Shown: positions 11,791-23,822, counted from the stretch's first letter. The stretch: 64,000 bases of DNA from Paguma larvata (GCA_030068075.1 CM057839.1:56076960-56140959), one strand, 5' to 3'. Translations and numbers: made by a program. Notes: generated by a model not told the origin, from the letters alone.

Positions 11791-13073
11791 CTCCCCCAAA
11801 CAGCCCAACCACACAATATTCTACCATGAAAATTGAGTTTCTAATTTAGTGATGCTTGCTTTACAATACTTTTCTGCATTGACTTCAGTTGGCTTCAAGG
11901 AAAGTGACTCTACCATCATTACAGAGTTGGCTTTACCTCTGTGGTCCCATATGGACAATCTGGGGCAAAATACAGATAAAAGTGAGATTTATCTTCATTA
12001 CCACTCCCCTCATTACCATCATTCATGCCCTCACAGTAAAATTGATAAAAATAATTATGTGTTTTATATCACACCTCTAAAAACAGAAATAGGCCCCTAC
12101 AGAATAATAGGCACTGTTACTGTTTATTATTTCCTCTTATGTGCCAATGTCTTCGAAATAGAATGGATGAGCTATATTTGCACATTTGTTGGATTTACTT
12201 TGTCATGTAAAATTATTCTGTTTTTCTTTCATTGCCATCTCCTGTGGCCTTCAGGAACAGATGTTTCTTTTGAGCATCTGGCAGCTGTAGTCCTCAAGTG
12301 TCAACTTAGAGAAACATGGTTTTGTCTAGCAGCTTAAACTACTGCAGAGATACAGCCTTAGAGGACTGTTTGTACGTGTGGGACACACCCACCCACCTAC
12401 TCCCCCACACACACACTAATAAACCATAAGCATGGAGCTATAAATATGTATGAATTACTTAATAGAAAGAAACAATTAACATATCTATTTTCAAAAGTAT
12501 TTGTTTTTAATGGCTTCAGCTTTGGGTATAATCTTCAACAGGTGCAGCAGAACCAGATGATTCAAGGTCATTTGTGTTATGTTTATTTAAGACTAACGTT
12601 CTATGTTCTGTGTTTAGGATTTTTTATAATGATCTTCAGCATATCATGAGCCTTTTTTTTCCTAGCTACCTCCTGGTTTGATGATGTTAGAAAAGTAAAT
12701 AGTAACCCTAGACCTTTTCTGAAGCATAGACTTTAATGTCCTTTATCCTTTGAGTGGACAGTGTCAGTAGACACTGAAATTTTTTTTCAGTTAACCATTT
12801 CATGCATTCCTATACTGAAACATTAACTTCCATGGTCTGGCTAAGTCCATGGCTCATGCTCTTAATGCATATACAATACTGCTTTTAATGGAGTTATTTT
12901 AAAACATACTATTACCCAAAATTACCTAGATCATTTTCCTATAATAGGCTCATTTAACAATATCTTCAGTGCAACTTATAAGCAAATGGGTATTCTTGCA
13001 TTTTAATTCCAGAAAATATCTTCCTGCATGTTAATTCTACAAAGAAGAAATTAAAATATCAAAGTGATTTTAT
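11791..13073. other. No gene recognised; one 162-codon chance frame
   Basis: This is unassigned sequence. It contains the longest non-repeat open frame of the window (11849-12337, plus, 162 codons), which begins just beyond the L1 truncation point. The translation has no recognisable domain, has mixed hydrophilic and hydrophobic stretches, and shows no splice or promoter context, so I do not call a gene. A C/A-rich patch (12385-12418) is the only low-complexity feature. Confidence 0.5.
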
Positions 13074-13088
13074 ACCACTTGCAGACTT

Positions 13089-13302
13089 TTTTTTTTAAAA
13101 GATTTATTTATTTTTGAGAGACATAGAGACAGAGCACAAGCAGGAGAAGGGCAGAGAGACAGAGGGAGACACAGAATCCGAAGCAGGCTCCAGGCTCTGA
13201 GCCATCAGCACAGAGCCTGACACGGGGCTCGAACCCACAGCCGTGAGATCATGACCTGAGCTGAAGTCGGCCTCTCAACCAACTGAGCCACCCAGGTGCC
13301 CC
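13089..13302 (-). repeat. Felid CAN-SINE
   Basis: The reversed tail starts at 13089 and the 5' end is 'ccacccaggtgcccc'. A perfect 15-bp target duplication accacttgcagactt flanks it (13074-13088 and 13303-13317). Low divergence and an intact duplication indicate a comparatively recent insertion. Confidence 0.97.
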
Positions 13303-13611
13303 ACCACTTGCAGACTTAAATATTTTTCTGCACATTCTTTTCCTCAGCTTATTTGTTGAAGTATGTAACAAGTCTGGGGCCAATGTTCTTTACAGGTAAT
13401 GCCTCCATTTATGCTTAATTTCAAGACTTCATTTGGAAGCTTCTGCTCAGAAAGAGGCTACATTTCTCAACTTCCCCTGCATCTAAGTAGGGCCAAGCAT
13501 CTGAGTTGTGCTTAGTGAAATGTGGATGGAAAAACTCTATCCCGTTTTCAGGTCTGATCCATATAAACCTCCTAGTAATTCTCAATTGTCACTAACTTCC
13601 CCCGCAAAAAA

Positions 13612-16139
13612 AGAAATGGAAGGAAAGTTTCCTAACTCATTCTATGAAGCCAGCATACCTTGATTCCAAAACCAGACAAAGACTCCACTCAAAAGGAGAA
13701 TTATAGTCCACTATGCCTGATGAAACTGTATGTAAAAATTCTCAACAAGATACTAGCAAATTGAATTCAACAGTACATTAGAAGAATTATTCACATGATC
13801 AAGTGGTATTTATTCCTGGGCTGCAGGCTGATTCAGCATTTGCAAATTAATCAATGTGATACACCACATTAATAAAACAAAGAATAAGAACCATACGATC
13901 CTTTCAATAGATGCAGAAAAAGCATTTGACAAAATACAGCATCCTTTCTTTATAAAACCCTCAGGAAAGTAGGGATAGAAGGATTATACCTCAATATCAT
14001 AAAAGCCATATATGAAAGGCACACAGCTAATATCATCCTCAATGGGGAAAAACTGAGAGCTTTCCCCCTAAGATCAGGAACATGACAGGGATGTCCACTC
14101 TTAGCACTATTGATCAACATACTACTGGAAGTCCTAGTCTCAGCAATCAGACAACAAAAACAAATAAAAGGCATATAATTGGCAAAAAAGAAGTCAAACT
14201 TTCACTCTTTGCAGATGACGGGATACTCTATATGGAAAACCCAAAGGACCCCACCAAAAATCTGCTAGAACTGATACGTGAATTCAGTAAAGTCGCTGGA
14301 TATAAAATCAAAGTACAGAAATTGGTTGCCTTTCTGTATAACAATAATGAAGCAGCAGAAAGAGAAATCAAGGAATTGATTCCATTTGCAATTGCACCAA
14401 AAACCATAAGATACCTAGGAATAAACCTAACCAAAGAGGTGAAAGATGTCTACGCTGAAAACTATGGAAAACTTATGAAAGAAATTGAAGAATACACAAA
14501 GACATGGAAAAATATTCCAAGCTCATGGACTGGAAGAACAAATATTGTTAAAATGTCTACCCAAACAATCTACACATTTAGTGCAGTTCCCTATCAAAAT
14601 AACACCAGCATTCTTCACAGTTCTAGAACAAATAATCCTGAAATAGCCAAAAGACCCCAAATATCCCCAAAGTAATGTTGAAAAAGAAATCCAAAGCAGG
14701 AGGCATCACAATTCTGGACTTTAAGTTGTATCACAAAGCTGTAATCATCAAGACAGTATGGTACTGACACACACACAAAAGACACATATATCAATGCAAC
14801 AGAAGAGAAAACCCAAAAATGAACCCACAAATGTATGACTAACTAATCTTTGACAAAGCAGGAAAGAATATCCAAAGGAATAAAGACCGACTCTTTAGCA
14901 AATGGTGCTGGGAAAACTGGACAGTGACATGAAAAAGAATGAAACTGGACCACTTTCTTACACCAAGCACAAAAATAAGTTAAAAGTGGATGAAAGACCT
15001 CTGTATGAGACAGAAAACCATCACAATCCTACCAGAGAAAACAGGCAGCAACCTCTTTGACCTTGGCTGCAACAACTTCTCACTAGACATGTCTCGGGAG
15101 GCAAGGGAAACAAAAGCAAAAATGAACTATTGGAACCTTATCAAGATAAAAACTTCTGCACAGCAAATGAAACAAACAAAAAAAACTAAACTAAAAGGCA
15201 ACCAATGGAAGGGGAGAAGATATTTGCAAATGACTTATCCAACAAAGCGTTAGTATCCAAAATCTATAAAGAACTTCTCAAACTCCTCAACACCCAAAAA
15301 ACAAATAATTCAATGAAAAAATGGGCAAAATACATGAATAGACACTTCTCCAAAGAAGACATCTAGATGGCCAACTGACACTTGAAAAGATGCTCAACAT
15401 CACTCATCATCAGGGAAATACAAATCAAAATCGCAGTGAGATATAACCTCATACCTGTCAGAATGGCTAAAATGATAACTCAGGAAACAACAGATATTGA
15501 CCAGGAGGCAGAGAAAGGGGAATCCTTTTGTGCCGTTGGTGGGAATGAAAACTGGTGCAGCCATTCTGGAAAATAGTATGGAGTTTCCTCAAAAAATTAA
15601 AACTAGAAGTACCCAATGACCCAGCAATTGCACTACTAGGTATTAATTCAAGGGATACAGGTGGCTCTTTCGAAGGGGTACATGCACCCCAATATTTGAC
15701 AGTAGCCAAAGTATGGAAAGAGTCCAAATGTCCATCGACAGATGAATGGATAAAGAAGATGTGGTTATATATATACAATGAAGTATTACTCAGCTATCAA
15801 AAAGGATGAAATTTTGCCATTTGCAACTAACATGGAAGGAACAAGAGGGACTTATGCTAAGCAAAATTAAAGAAAGACAAATATCATATTTCACTCATAT
15901 GAGGGATTTAAGATACAAAACAGATAAACATAAGAGAAGGGAAGCAAAAGTAATATAAAAATGGGGAAGGGGACTAAACATGAGAGACTCTTAAATATAG
16001 AGAGCAAACAGAGGGTTGTTGGGGGTGCTGATGGGCTAAATGCATAAGGGACATTAAGGAATCTACTCCTGAGATTATTTTTGCACTATATGTTAACTAA
16101 TTTGGATGTAAATTTTTAAAAAATTCAAAATAAAATAAA
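13612..16139 (+). mobile_element. L1 LINE, 5'-truncated, about 2.5 kb
   Basis: The sense strand starts inside the reverse-transcriptase region ('actcattctatgaagccagc'). It continues through the rest of ORF2 and a 3' UTR ('tatgttaactaatttggatg') to an A-rich tail at 16115-16139. It carries L1 landmarks such as 'gatacaccacattaataaaa' (13859) and 'gatgcagaaaaagcatttga'. The tail abuts a MIR, so the insertion went in beside or into it. No convincing target duplication was seen. Everything upstream of the reverse transcriptase is missing. Confidence 0.94.
13620..15830 (+). pseudogene. L1 ORF2 C-terminal pseudogene (reverse transcriptase onwards)
   Basis: This remnant carries the back half of the L1 reverse transcriptase, the connecting region and the C-terminal segment. 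A clear 197-codon frame runs 14082-14675. At residues 41-57 it reads [17 protein letters not shown], with an intact FADD catalytic box at 14208-14219. The preceding [10 protein letters not shown] block at about 13912 is in another frame. Downstream coding pieces appear at 15382-15576 and 15555-15809, the latter with 'WIKKMW' near the end as in L1 ORF2. Frameshifts and stops between pieces, plus the missing endonuclease, make it non-functional. It is not a host gene. Confidence 0.9.
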
Positions 16140-16149
16140 CCCATTAGGA

Positions 16150-16365
16150 TTGTGTAGTGAAGTAAGAGCAAGAGCCTTGGAGTTGCAGACCAGGGTTTGA
16201 ATAATGCTGCTGTCACTTACTGTGTGACCTTGGCCAAATTATTTAATCTCTTAGAGTCTCACATTTATTTCCTGCAAACCAAAATACCTTAATCATTGAA
16301 TCACTGTGAGGCTTAAATCAAAAAACACATAATACCACTAAAGTGCCCAATAAAATTCTTTTGGG
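16150..16365 (+). repeat. MIR SINE
   Basis: MIR landmarks in sense order are a degraded tRNA-like head, 'cacttactgtgtgaccttgg', 'ccaaattatttaatctctta', 'gaggcttaaatca' and 'aaagtgcccaataaa'. It directly follows the L1 tail. Confidence 0.88.
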
Positions 16366-17504
16366 CTATTGTTGTAAACACTTAATAGACTTGGTTTTTA
16401 GTATCCAAATGTTTGAATTTTATAACTACAGATACAATATCATACACATTACAGAAAACATCCCAGGATTTTTTTTTCTCATGGGCAAAACCGAAAAGTC
16501 TGTCAAGGAAAAAAAAAAAAAAAACTACCTTTCCAAAAATTGAAGCAGAATCCAAGAAAGAACAAAGGGGCTCCAAGGAATGTTTGAATTAGAAATATGC
16601 AGTTCTGTTACAATGTCTGTGATTTACTCTGAAATATTTGATCATAATCTGTGTAACATTATGTTCACAACAGTTAAAGTTTAATTTTAGAGGCAGTTGG
16701 CTAGCATTATACTTGAAGAGCCCCACTCCAGAGGCAGCTCCTACAAGTCATTCAGCTATTTCTATCTCAATCAACAACTGACAGTTTGCTAATGAGCATA
16801 GTAGAAGACAAAATGGATTTTCATTCCTAGAACCAGTGACTTATTATTAAGTATGACGAATATTAGAAATAGGTTCTTATTATAAGAAAATAACAGTATT
16901 CTCTTGCATGGATGCAGTGCTCATGTGTGTTGGCGAAAATTACTAAAGAGATGCTCTCCATCCTTGTAAGAAAAAGGTATAAGACTCCACCCTGCCATGT
17001 ACTCCTCACTTTTGTGGATGGAGTCTATGACTTTAGCCCTAATCAGTTCTGTCTATAGCCATCAGTTTAGGAGAATTGTAATGTAGTTACACTATGACTT
17101 AGTGATACAGAATCCTGCCTCAGAAATTTTGTTGGTCTGCCTGCTAAACTTTTCATACAAGGGCAGAAAGCTGAAATTTCACTGAAGTTAGAGAAAATTA
17201 TGTAGGAACTTTTTGTGCATTTATTGGTAATGAATAGCTAGCAAATGTATCCAGGTGTAGAAGAATTTGATTAGACACTCACTTTCATTGTAAGTAGGTA
17301 GCAAGATTGTGGGCAGTACCTAGTTACCAAAAAGAACCTCAGATATATGACGCATTGGCTAATGTCACTTCACAACTAATATTTCGCAGTCACCTCCCTT
17401 CTCCTTTTGAGGTCTCTCTTCAATAGCCTAGGACCGTCATAATGATAATCCAATCTTCTATATAGATTGCCCATTTCCTAGATCAAAATATATCAAGGAA
17501 CACA
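16366..17504. other. No gene recognised
   Basis: Unassigned sequence. The only low-complexity feature is an A17 run near 16510. Frames are at most 66 codons. Confidence 0.6.
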
Positions 17505-17700
17505 GCATAGTGCTTCAGAATTCAAGACCTGCCACCTATTAGTCACATAATAATTAGCAAATTATTTATCTTCCTGTGCCTGCATTCCTACCTTAGACAT
17601 AGATCATAGACCATGATTATGATTAAATAATATGTTACCTATAAAGCACTTGTAATAGTTTCTGCCACATCTTAAAAAGTGCTAGCTATTATTATTTCCC
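17505..17700 (+). repeat. MIR SINE, diverged
   Basis: The series 'cataatgcttc'-like head, 'cacctattagtcacataata', 'aaattatttatcttcctgtg', 'atgattaaataatatgttac' and 'ataaagcacttgtaat' parallels the MIR consensus in order and spacing. Confidence 0.75.
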
Positions 17701-18534
17701 AAATTCTCCTCCAGAGATTAAGTGAGGTAACCATGTTGGCTAACACTCTGGTAATCAATTAAGGCCACCCAATTGCATCATGTCACAATTTTATTTGTGT
17801 CTTGAAAATCCTCCAAGGGATTTTACTTGAACTCAGTCATGTGCTTTCATTGAGTTCATTATTCAGATGCTTCTGTAGCTCTAGAGTATGTGATCTTCAA
17901 CTTGGAGGTTGGAGAAGTTGGAATTCCCTAGTTTCCTCCTTAGTAGAGACACAGCAAATTCACTCATGCTTTAAAATTGTCTTTTCATTTGGAAGTATGC
18001 CTCCTGCACTGTAATCATGGAATGGCCCCACTTTTGTTGTCTTGTAGACTTCCTGTTCCTGATGAAAGCAAAACAGAATCTCTGTGGGTACCTTCTTATT
18101 TTCCCTGCCCACACTTTGGACTCAAGAGTAGTAAGCTTCAGGGAAAGAGTCAAGAGAGGCAGGGAGAGAATGTGTAGTGAGAAGGCATGCTGAAGGAGGC
18201 ATCCCTCTCCTCTCTCAGATTATATTTCCATTCATTGGGAGGTCGCTCTCTTTCCTTTTCCACAGCCACTATAATGTTGTTGTTTAACTTCAAAGTTGGA
18301 TTGCTGGTTTTTGACATATGTATGGCCTTAGTAGGCGATCTTTTTGAGGCGAATAGTTATTCCAGATTCTGATACATTGTTCCTTGTTTCATTGAAACTT
18401 AAAAATTTACAAAAGTAATTCATACTCATGGAAAAAATCTAAAATTACAGGAAGCCAATACAGTGAATTTAAGCAATCACCAAGTCATATTTATTAGGGC
18501 TTTCTTTCTTCATTTACTTGACTAGTAAAGGGAA
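17701..18534. other. No gene recognised
   Basis: Unassigned. Frames of 60-70 codons overlap on both strands at 17800-18370 without any motif or splice context. Confidence 0.55.
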
Positions 18535-18730
18535 ACTAACATTTATTGTACTTTGTGAATATACTGGATATGGATGAGCCTTATGACATCCCCTTGAAAT
18601 AAGAATATTATCTCTCTTTTTAGATGCAAGTATTGAATTCTGAGAGCTTAATCTGGACAAAGACATAAGCCATAAGTGGCAGAGGCTTAGTGTGAACTAT
18701 GCTTCCAGGATGTCATTTACTCACACCTGC
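18535..18730 (-). repeat. MIR SINE, diverged
   Basis: The plus strand resembles a reversed MIR: 'ctaacatttattgtacttt', 'atgagccttatgacatcc', 'gaatattatctctcttttta' and 'ataagtggcagaggcttag'. Divergence is high. Confidence 0.7.
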
Positions 18731-19540
18731 ATTTCGCAACATTTCTTTCCCTAATGTTAACTAACCCTGAGATGGGTTTTCAAATTTTTCCTTTCCCACC
18801 AAAGTTGATGAAGAGTCTGACAAAATGAATCCCTGATCATGGCTGCTAACTCAGCTGTCCACCTCTAAACAGCCCAGGACAGTTTCTAAAACTGACTGCT
18901 CACAGTAGCAGCAATGTGTCCTAACCATAGGCCTTTTTGTCAGGTTACATTCCAGGAGGCACAAAAGCAAAACCTTGGAACCCATGGGAAGAGACAGGTG
19001 TTCTAAAAATATATCATCAACTGAAAGAGTGATAAATGATAAAAATGCAGATTTGAATTTTTCCAGAGAGAATTGGGTTTAGAAGATTGTGGGAATTACT
19101 ATGAAAAAGATACAATTTAAGTGACCAGTTTTTCACACATCCTCTTTGACAGTGATTGGTACTTCAGCTTCTGAAGTAGTTAACTGAAGTCCTCAGTTAT
19201 TTTTAATACAATGAACCCTCCAAGTTCTGATTTGGCATAACTGAGGGAAATAGCATGGTGTGTCGATTTCAGGCAGTTCCAGAATAATACAAAACTGTCT
19301 GAGCTTGCAATGAATAGATGCAGAGTTGCTTTAAGTCTTTGAAAACCTTTGATTATTTTATTCTTCTATATATAAATACGTTCATCATGGAAACATAAAA
19401 TAACACAGAAGAATAAAGAAGAAAGTAAAGTTTATCTGAAAACTCACTACAAAGAGATAGCTAAAACCACTGTTTACATTTTGACATATCTCAGTGAGAG
19501 TTTCATCTTTGGAATTTTCTAATTCCTCCTTTGTCTGCTA
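18731..19540. other. No gene recognised
   Basis: Unassigned sequence with no open frame of 60 codons or more and no repeat I can name. Confidence 0.6.
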
Positions 19541-20170
19541 TAGTACTCATTAATTTGTTCAAGAAAAATTTATTTGGTACTTATTATGTGCAAGTACTAC
19601 CAGGTCCAGGAAGGGTAACAACCTCTTAATAGACTAAGGAAGACAGACTATTAAATACAAATCAGAATACAAAGATGGGACCAAGTTTGTCTTATTCATC
19701 TTCATATCTTCATTTTCTTAGGATGGAGGAGGCAGGGGGAAGACGTTAACAGATAATTGCTGAATGAATAAATGACATTTTGAATCACTGGACTAATAAA
19801 ATGTGTTAAATACACATAGAAGTAGCTCATGGAAGTACGAACAAGGAGCACATAAATATGGCCAGAAGAAGTTTTGGGATGTCATGTCCAAACCACAGAT
19901 TTAGATGTGAGTAAGAATTAATCTAGTAGCTGGAATAGCATATGCAAAAGCCATGGTGCATCAAGGAAAATGCAGTCCAGGAATTCAGAGTGCCTGGAGC
20001 TTAGAGTTAGTGTAGAACTGTGACAAGAGACAAGTCTTGAATGACAATTTGCGGCAAAGCCATGATGGCCCATCTATGCCAACCAACTAGCAAGCCTTGA
20101 GTTTATCTTGAGGCAAATGGAAAGCCAAAAATGCTTTAGTTATTAGAAGAATGGCATGATTTTCATCTCA
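19541..20170 (-). repeat. L2 LINE fragment
   Basis: The plus strand reads as a reversed L2. It starts with the 3' end ('tttggtacttattatgtgca') and continues through 'gcaaaagccatggtgc', 'gaattcagagtgcctggagc' and 'gagtttatcttgaggcaaatgg'. These match the order of the reversed L2 ORF2 end and 3' UTR. Confidence 0.7.
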
Positions 20171-21499
20171 AGAGTCTAAACTATGTCCTATTTTTCTGTG
20201 CCTTTGTCTCTTAAAGTTCAGTAGATTGCCTTTTTGAAAAAAATTTATGTCTTGAGTCACTTGTAAACATAGGCTTAGTTATTTGGATCGACACCTCTGA
20301 TGAAAATAAATTAGGTCAGATATAATCACTTAGTCTTAGACACATCCAAGATTAGGTAAGACAGCTGCCTGAGGAGTTCTGAGGGAAGCCATCCACGGAA
20401 AAGTGCCATAGTTTTGGAAAACTACTCTAAGGGGTGCCTGAGGAAGTTGCCCATAAGCCAGTGCCACTAAACTAACCAAGCTAACCAAGAATATTAAGCA
20501 AAACCATCCATGCATGGGACTCTGAAAAGATACCTGAGGAGCTGCCAGAGGAAGCTTCCATGGGACCTTCGCAATTTCTACTGGCTCCTGGATGCTACTG
20601 AAGGTAGGTGCTGCTGCCAAAGCAAATGTAGTTTAGAAAAACAGGAGAAGCTTTCTTAGATAAACACACAAGGATAAAGAAGAGGAAGAAGAAGAGGAAG
20701 AGGAGGAGGAGGAGGATGAAGAAGAAGAGGAAGAGGAGGAAGAGGAAAGCTTGTCTTCCTCCCATGTCTCTCCAGTACTCTCTACTGACAAAACTTAACA
20801 TCATCATGTCTTTTGGCAAAGAAGTGTTTACAACTCTATTGTAAATATAGGTTCCAACTCTTTTATTGCAAAGCTGGCAATAAAGTATTTGGAAATTTAG
20901 AGTCCACATCAATAACTGCCAGAGGCAGTAAAAAAGAAAAAGAGACCAGAGAGATAAAAGCAATTTGAAAAATTTGAAGGGGTATTGCAACAAGGATTTG
21001 TGTGTCCTGAAAATTTTTATCTTGTTGACATTATAGAGTAAAAAGAATAGAAATCAATGTCTAGGTCAATCATAAAATATAGAATCTACAGGAAACCTTC
21101 CCTGAAATAAACTGAGCCTAAAAGTAACAAAGATCAGTAGAAAAGTGAATCAAAAGTAAGTGAACCCTTATAAAATTAAAGTCTAGATTTGATTGGTCTG
21201 GATCATTCAAGAGCTACTTCTACCCTTGACCTTGGCTTACGGTGTTCCCAGAATGTCCCAAAGAAACTGGTCATATATATAAAATACCTTAACTCTTCAA
21301 TGCTTTCACCCCATCCTCACAAGACCGTTATAGGCTCTATTGGATTTTTAATCTTCCAGCAACTTCATTATGGGCCTAGGCAAGATCAACAAATGGCCCC
21401 AGCAACAACTACATGCATGCATCTAATCTTAGAAAAAGATCCTTTCCATATGGAATTTTACTCCATCAAGTTCATGAACATAGAAGAAAATATAAGCAT
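20171..21499. other. No gene recognised; contains a GAA/GAG tract and short internal repeats
   Basis: Unassigned sequence. Three copies of a motif near 'tgcctgaggag(c)t' occur at about 20368, 20435 and 20531, spaced 67 and 96 bp, followed by a purine tract. Minus-strand frames of 94 and 132 codons (20336-20620, 20595-20993) are biased by this composition. The second is a poly-Leu/Phe run from the purine tract and is not credible as a gene. Confidence 0.5.
20677..20748. repeat. Purine (GAA/GAG)n tract
   Basis: About 72 bases of nearly pure G/A triplets on the plus strand, with one T. It creates long stop-free but meaningless frames. Confidence 0.95.
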
Positions 21500-22166
21500 G
21501 ATGAGAGAAATTCAAGGAAGAGGAGAGAAATGATTTTGTTTTATAAAAGAATAAAAGAGAATCAAACAGAGCTTCTAGAAATGAAACAAATATACAGTAT
21601 CAAAATGAAAAATACTCAGAAGGAGGCTAACCACAAACTACACATTGGTGAAAGACAAGATCAGAGAAATTGAACACATAGCAGTAGAAATTATTCAAAA
21701 TCAAGCTAACCAAGAAAAAAAAAACATAAAGTGTGAACATAGGGTCAGTGACCTGTGGATAGCAATCTGATCTACTTGAAATTGAAGTCCTAGAAGAAGA
21801 AGACAAAGTGGGGCAGAGGAGACACATGAAAAAAATAATAGCTTAAAGTTTCCTAAATTTGATGAAAACTATAAACACGGAGATCCAATAAGCTGAAAGA
21901 TCTTCAAGCAGAATAAACAGTGCCAGAGAACATTATAATCGAGAAACAGTTAAAGAGAAATTAAATACCTAAATACGTGGAAGAGAGAAAACATTCATGG
22001 GTTGAAAGGCTCATTATTGTTCAAGATATCAATTCTTCATAAATCGATATAGAGATTCAATGTAATCCCAATCAAAATCTCAATGTAGTTTTGTTTAGAA
22101 ATTGACAAACTAATTTTAAAATCTGTGCATAAATGCAAATCCACTAGAATATCCACAAGAATTTTG

Positions 22167-22199
22167 CACTTGATCTTAGCCAAAAGGCCAAGAAGCAAA
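22167..22199 (-). ncRNA. U2 snRNA 5'-fragment retro-pseudogene (nt 1-33)
   Basis: The minus strand reads ttt followed by GCTTCTTGGCCTTTTGGCTA and then AGATCAAGTG. Against the U2 5' end this matches 30 of 33 positions. Two of the three differences are C-to-T changes at CpG sites, as expected from decay. It is flanked by a 13-bp duplication with one mismatch, cacaagaattttg (22154-22166) and cagaagaattttg (22200-22212). Removing the insert and one repeat restores the L1 sequence. There is no poly-A. This is the signature of a 3'-truncated snRNA pseudogene. It lacks the branch-site recognition, Sm and stem-loop regions, so it is non-functional. Confidence 0.88.
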
Positions 22200-22348
22200 C
22201 AGAAGAATTTTGATAAAGAAGTTCAAAGTTGGAGGATTCAAATTTCCTGATGTTAAGACGTACTATCCAGTTAGTAAAATAGGGTTATATTGCCATATAA
22301 TACACTTATGTGGAACGGAATAAAAAACATTGAAATAAATACATATTT

Positions 22349-22553
22349 TTTAAAAGTTTATTTGTTTTCGAGAGACAGAGACAGTGTGTGAGCAGGGGAG
22401 GGGCAGAGAGAAAGGGAAACACAGAATATGAAACAGGCTCCAGGCTCTGAGATGTCAGCACAGAGCCCAATGCGGGGCTCGAATTCATGACCTGTGAGAT
22501 CATGACCTGAGCTGGAGTCGGAAGCTCAACCCACTGAGCCACCCAGGCGCCCC
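22349..22553 (-). repeat. Felid CAN-SINE in L1M
   Basis: The reversed tail begins at 22349 and the 5' end is 'ccacccaggcgcccc'. Flanks aaatacatattt (22337-22348) and agatacatattt (22554-22565) are a 12-bp duplication with one mismatch. Confidence 0.96.
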
Positions 22554-23609
22554 AGATACATATTTGGTAAATTAACTGTGACAAAGGAGACGAGGTAGTC
22601 CAATAGAAGAATAATCTTCTCAACAAATAGTTCCCTAACAATTGTTAGTTGTAGACAAAAAAAATATGAACCTTAGCCCTTGCTCACATACACAAAACAT
22701 ACACAAAACTCAAAATAGAGTATAAATCTAAATGTAAAAGTTAAAACTAGAAAACTGCTAGAAGGAAATATAGAAGTAATTTTGGTAATGTTGATTTTGG
22801 GAAAGATTTCTTAAATACAACATACCAAAAAACATGAACTGTCAAGAGAATTCAAGAAATTGGGCTTCATCAAAATTTAAAATGTTTGCTCTTCAAAGGA
22901 TACTTGACAAAAATGAGAAGGCAAGCCACAGTTTTAGGGAAAATATTTGCAAAATATATATCTGGCAGAGGCTTGTATGTAGAATATATAAAAAATACCT
23001 ATGAGTCAGTAAGAAGTAGTCAAAGAATTCCCTAAAAATATGCAAAAGATTATGACACTACACTAAAGCAGATGTACAAAAGATAAACACATGAAAAGAT
23101 GCTCAACGCTATTAATCAGCAAGGAAATGCAAATTAAAACTATAATAAGATATCACTACATATCTGCTAGAATAAATGAAGCAGAGCAAAAAAGAATACA
23201 TGTCTCTTGATTCCACATATATAAAATTCTAGAAAATTCTAATGAATTGATAATGAGAGGAAGCATATCACTGGTCCTCTAAAGAAGGTGTGGGAGGAAA
23301 ATGGGTAGTTAGGCAAGGGCTTGAAAGAGGAAATACAAAAGGCCCAAGGAAACTTTTGTGATGATGGATATGTGATATGTTTATTATGTTGATTGTGGTG
23401 ATGGTTTCAAGGGTGTGTACATATGTCAACATTTATCAAATTATACACTCTCTGTGCAACTTATTGTATGTCAGTAAGACCTCAATACACCTGTAAAAAA
23501 AAAAAAACAGTCAAAACTAAATTATTTTGAATACATAGAAGTACCCATAGATGGTAAAACTATAAATACATTACATACATAGACCGTGAAACTAAAAGAA
23601 GAGTGAGTT

Positions 23610-23822
23610 AGGGGGCACCCGGGTGGGTCAGTTAGTTGAGTGGCTGACTCTTTATTCCGGCTCAGGTTATGATCCCAGGGTTGTGGGTGAAAGCTCCAAG
23701 GCAGGCTCTGTGCTGAGTGTGGAGGCTGCTTGGGATTCTCTCTCTTCCTCTGCGCCTCTCCCCAGCTTGTACTTTCTATCTCTCTAAAAATAATTATAAA
23801 TAAAATTTTAAAAATAAAATAA
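23610..23822 (+). repeat. CAN-SINE, older subtype
   Basis: The head is 'gggggcacccgggtgggtca' with a degenerate B box, followed by 'ggctgcttgggattctctct' and an A-rich tail. Flanks aaaagaagagtgag at 23594-23607 and 23823-23836 are identical over 14 bp. Confidence 0.93.

Larger units (their letters stand above)
21500..23515 (+). mobile_element. Ancient L1M/HAL1-like LINE with internal deletion
   Basis: 21530-21950 resembles an L1 ORF1 coding region: 'gaatcaaacagagcttctag', 'gaaattattcaaaatcaagc', 'gatccaataagctgaaagat'. The sequence then jumps to the ORF2 C-terminal region at about 22030 ('aatgtaatcccaatcaaaat') and runs to a 3' UTR typical of L1M ('gtacatatgtcaacatttat', 'ttattgtatgtcagtaagac'). 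A poly-A tract lies at 23498-23510. Most of ORF2 is missing. It hosts the U2-derived insertion and a SINE, and no intact frame remains. Confidence 0.78.

Noticed and set aside
11849..12337. 162-codon plus-strand open frame, the longest outside repeats
   Set aside because: There is no recognisable domain, no splice or promoter context, and its length is compatible with chance in 64 kb of AT-rich DNA examined in six frames.
14082..14675. 197-codon frame with an apparent polymerase motif
   Set aside because: It is the L1 reverse transcriptase of a 5'-truncated, frameshifted LINE, not a host or novel gene.
20595..20993. 132-codon minus frame, Leu/Phe-rich
   Set aside because: It is generated by the purine tract. 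The low-complexity translation is not a credible membrane protein.
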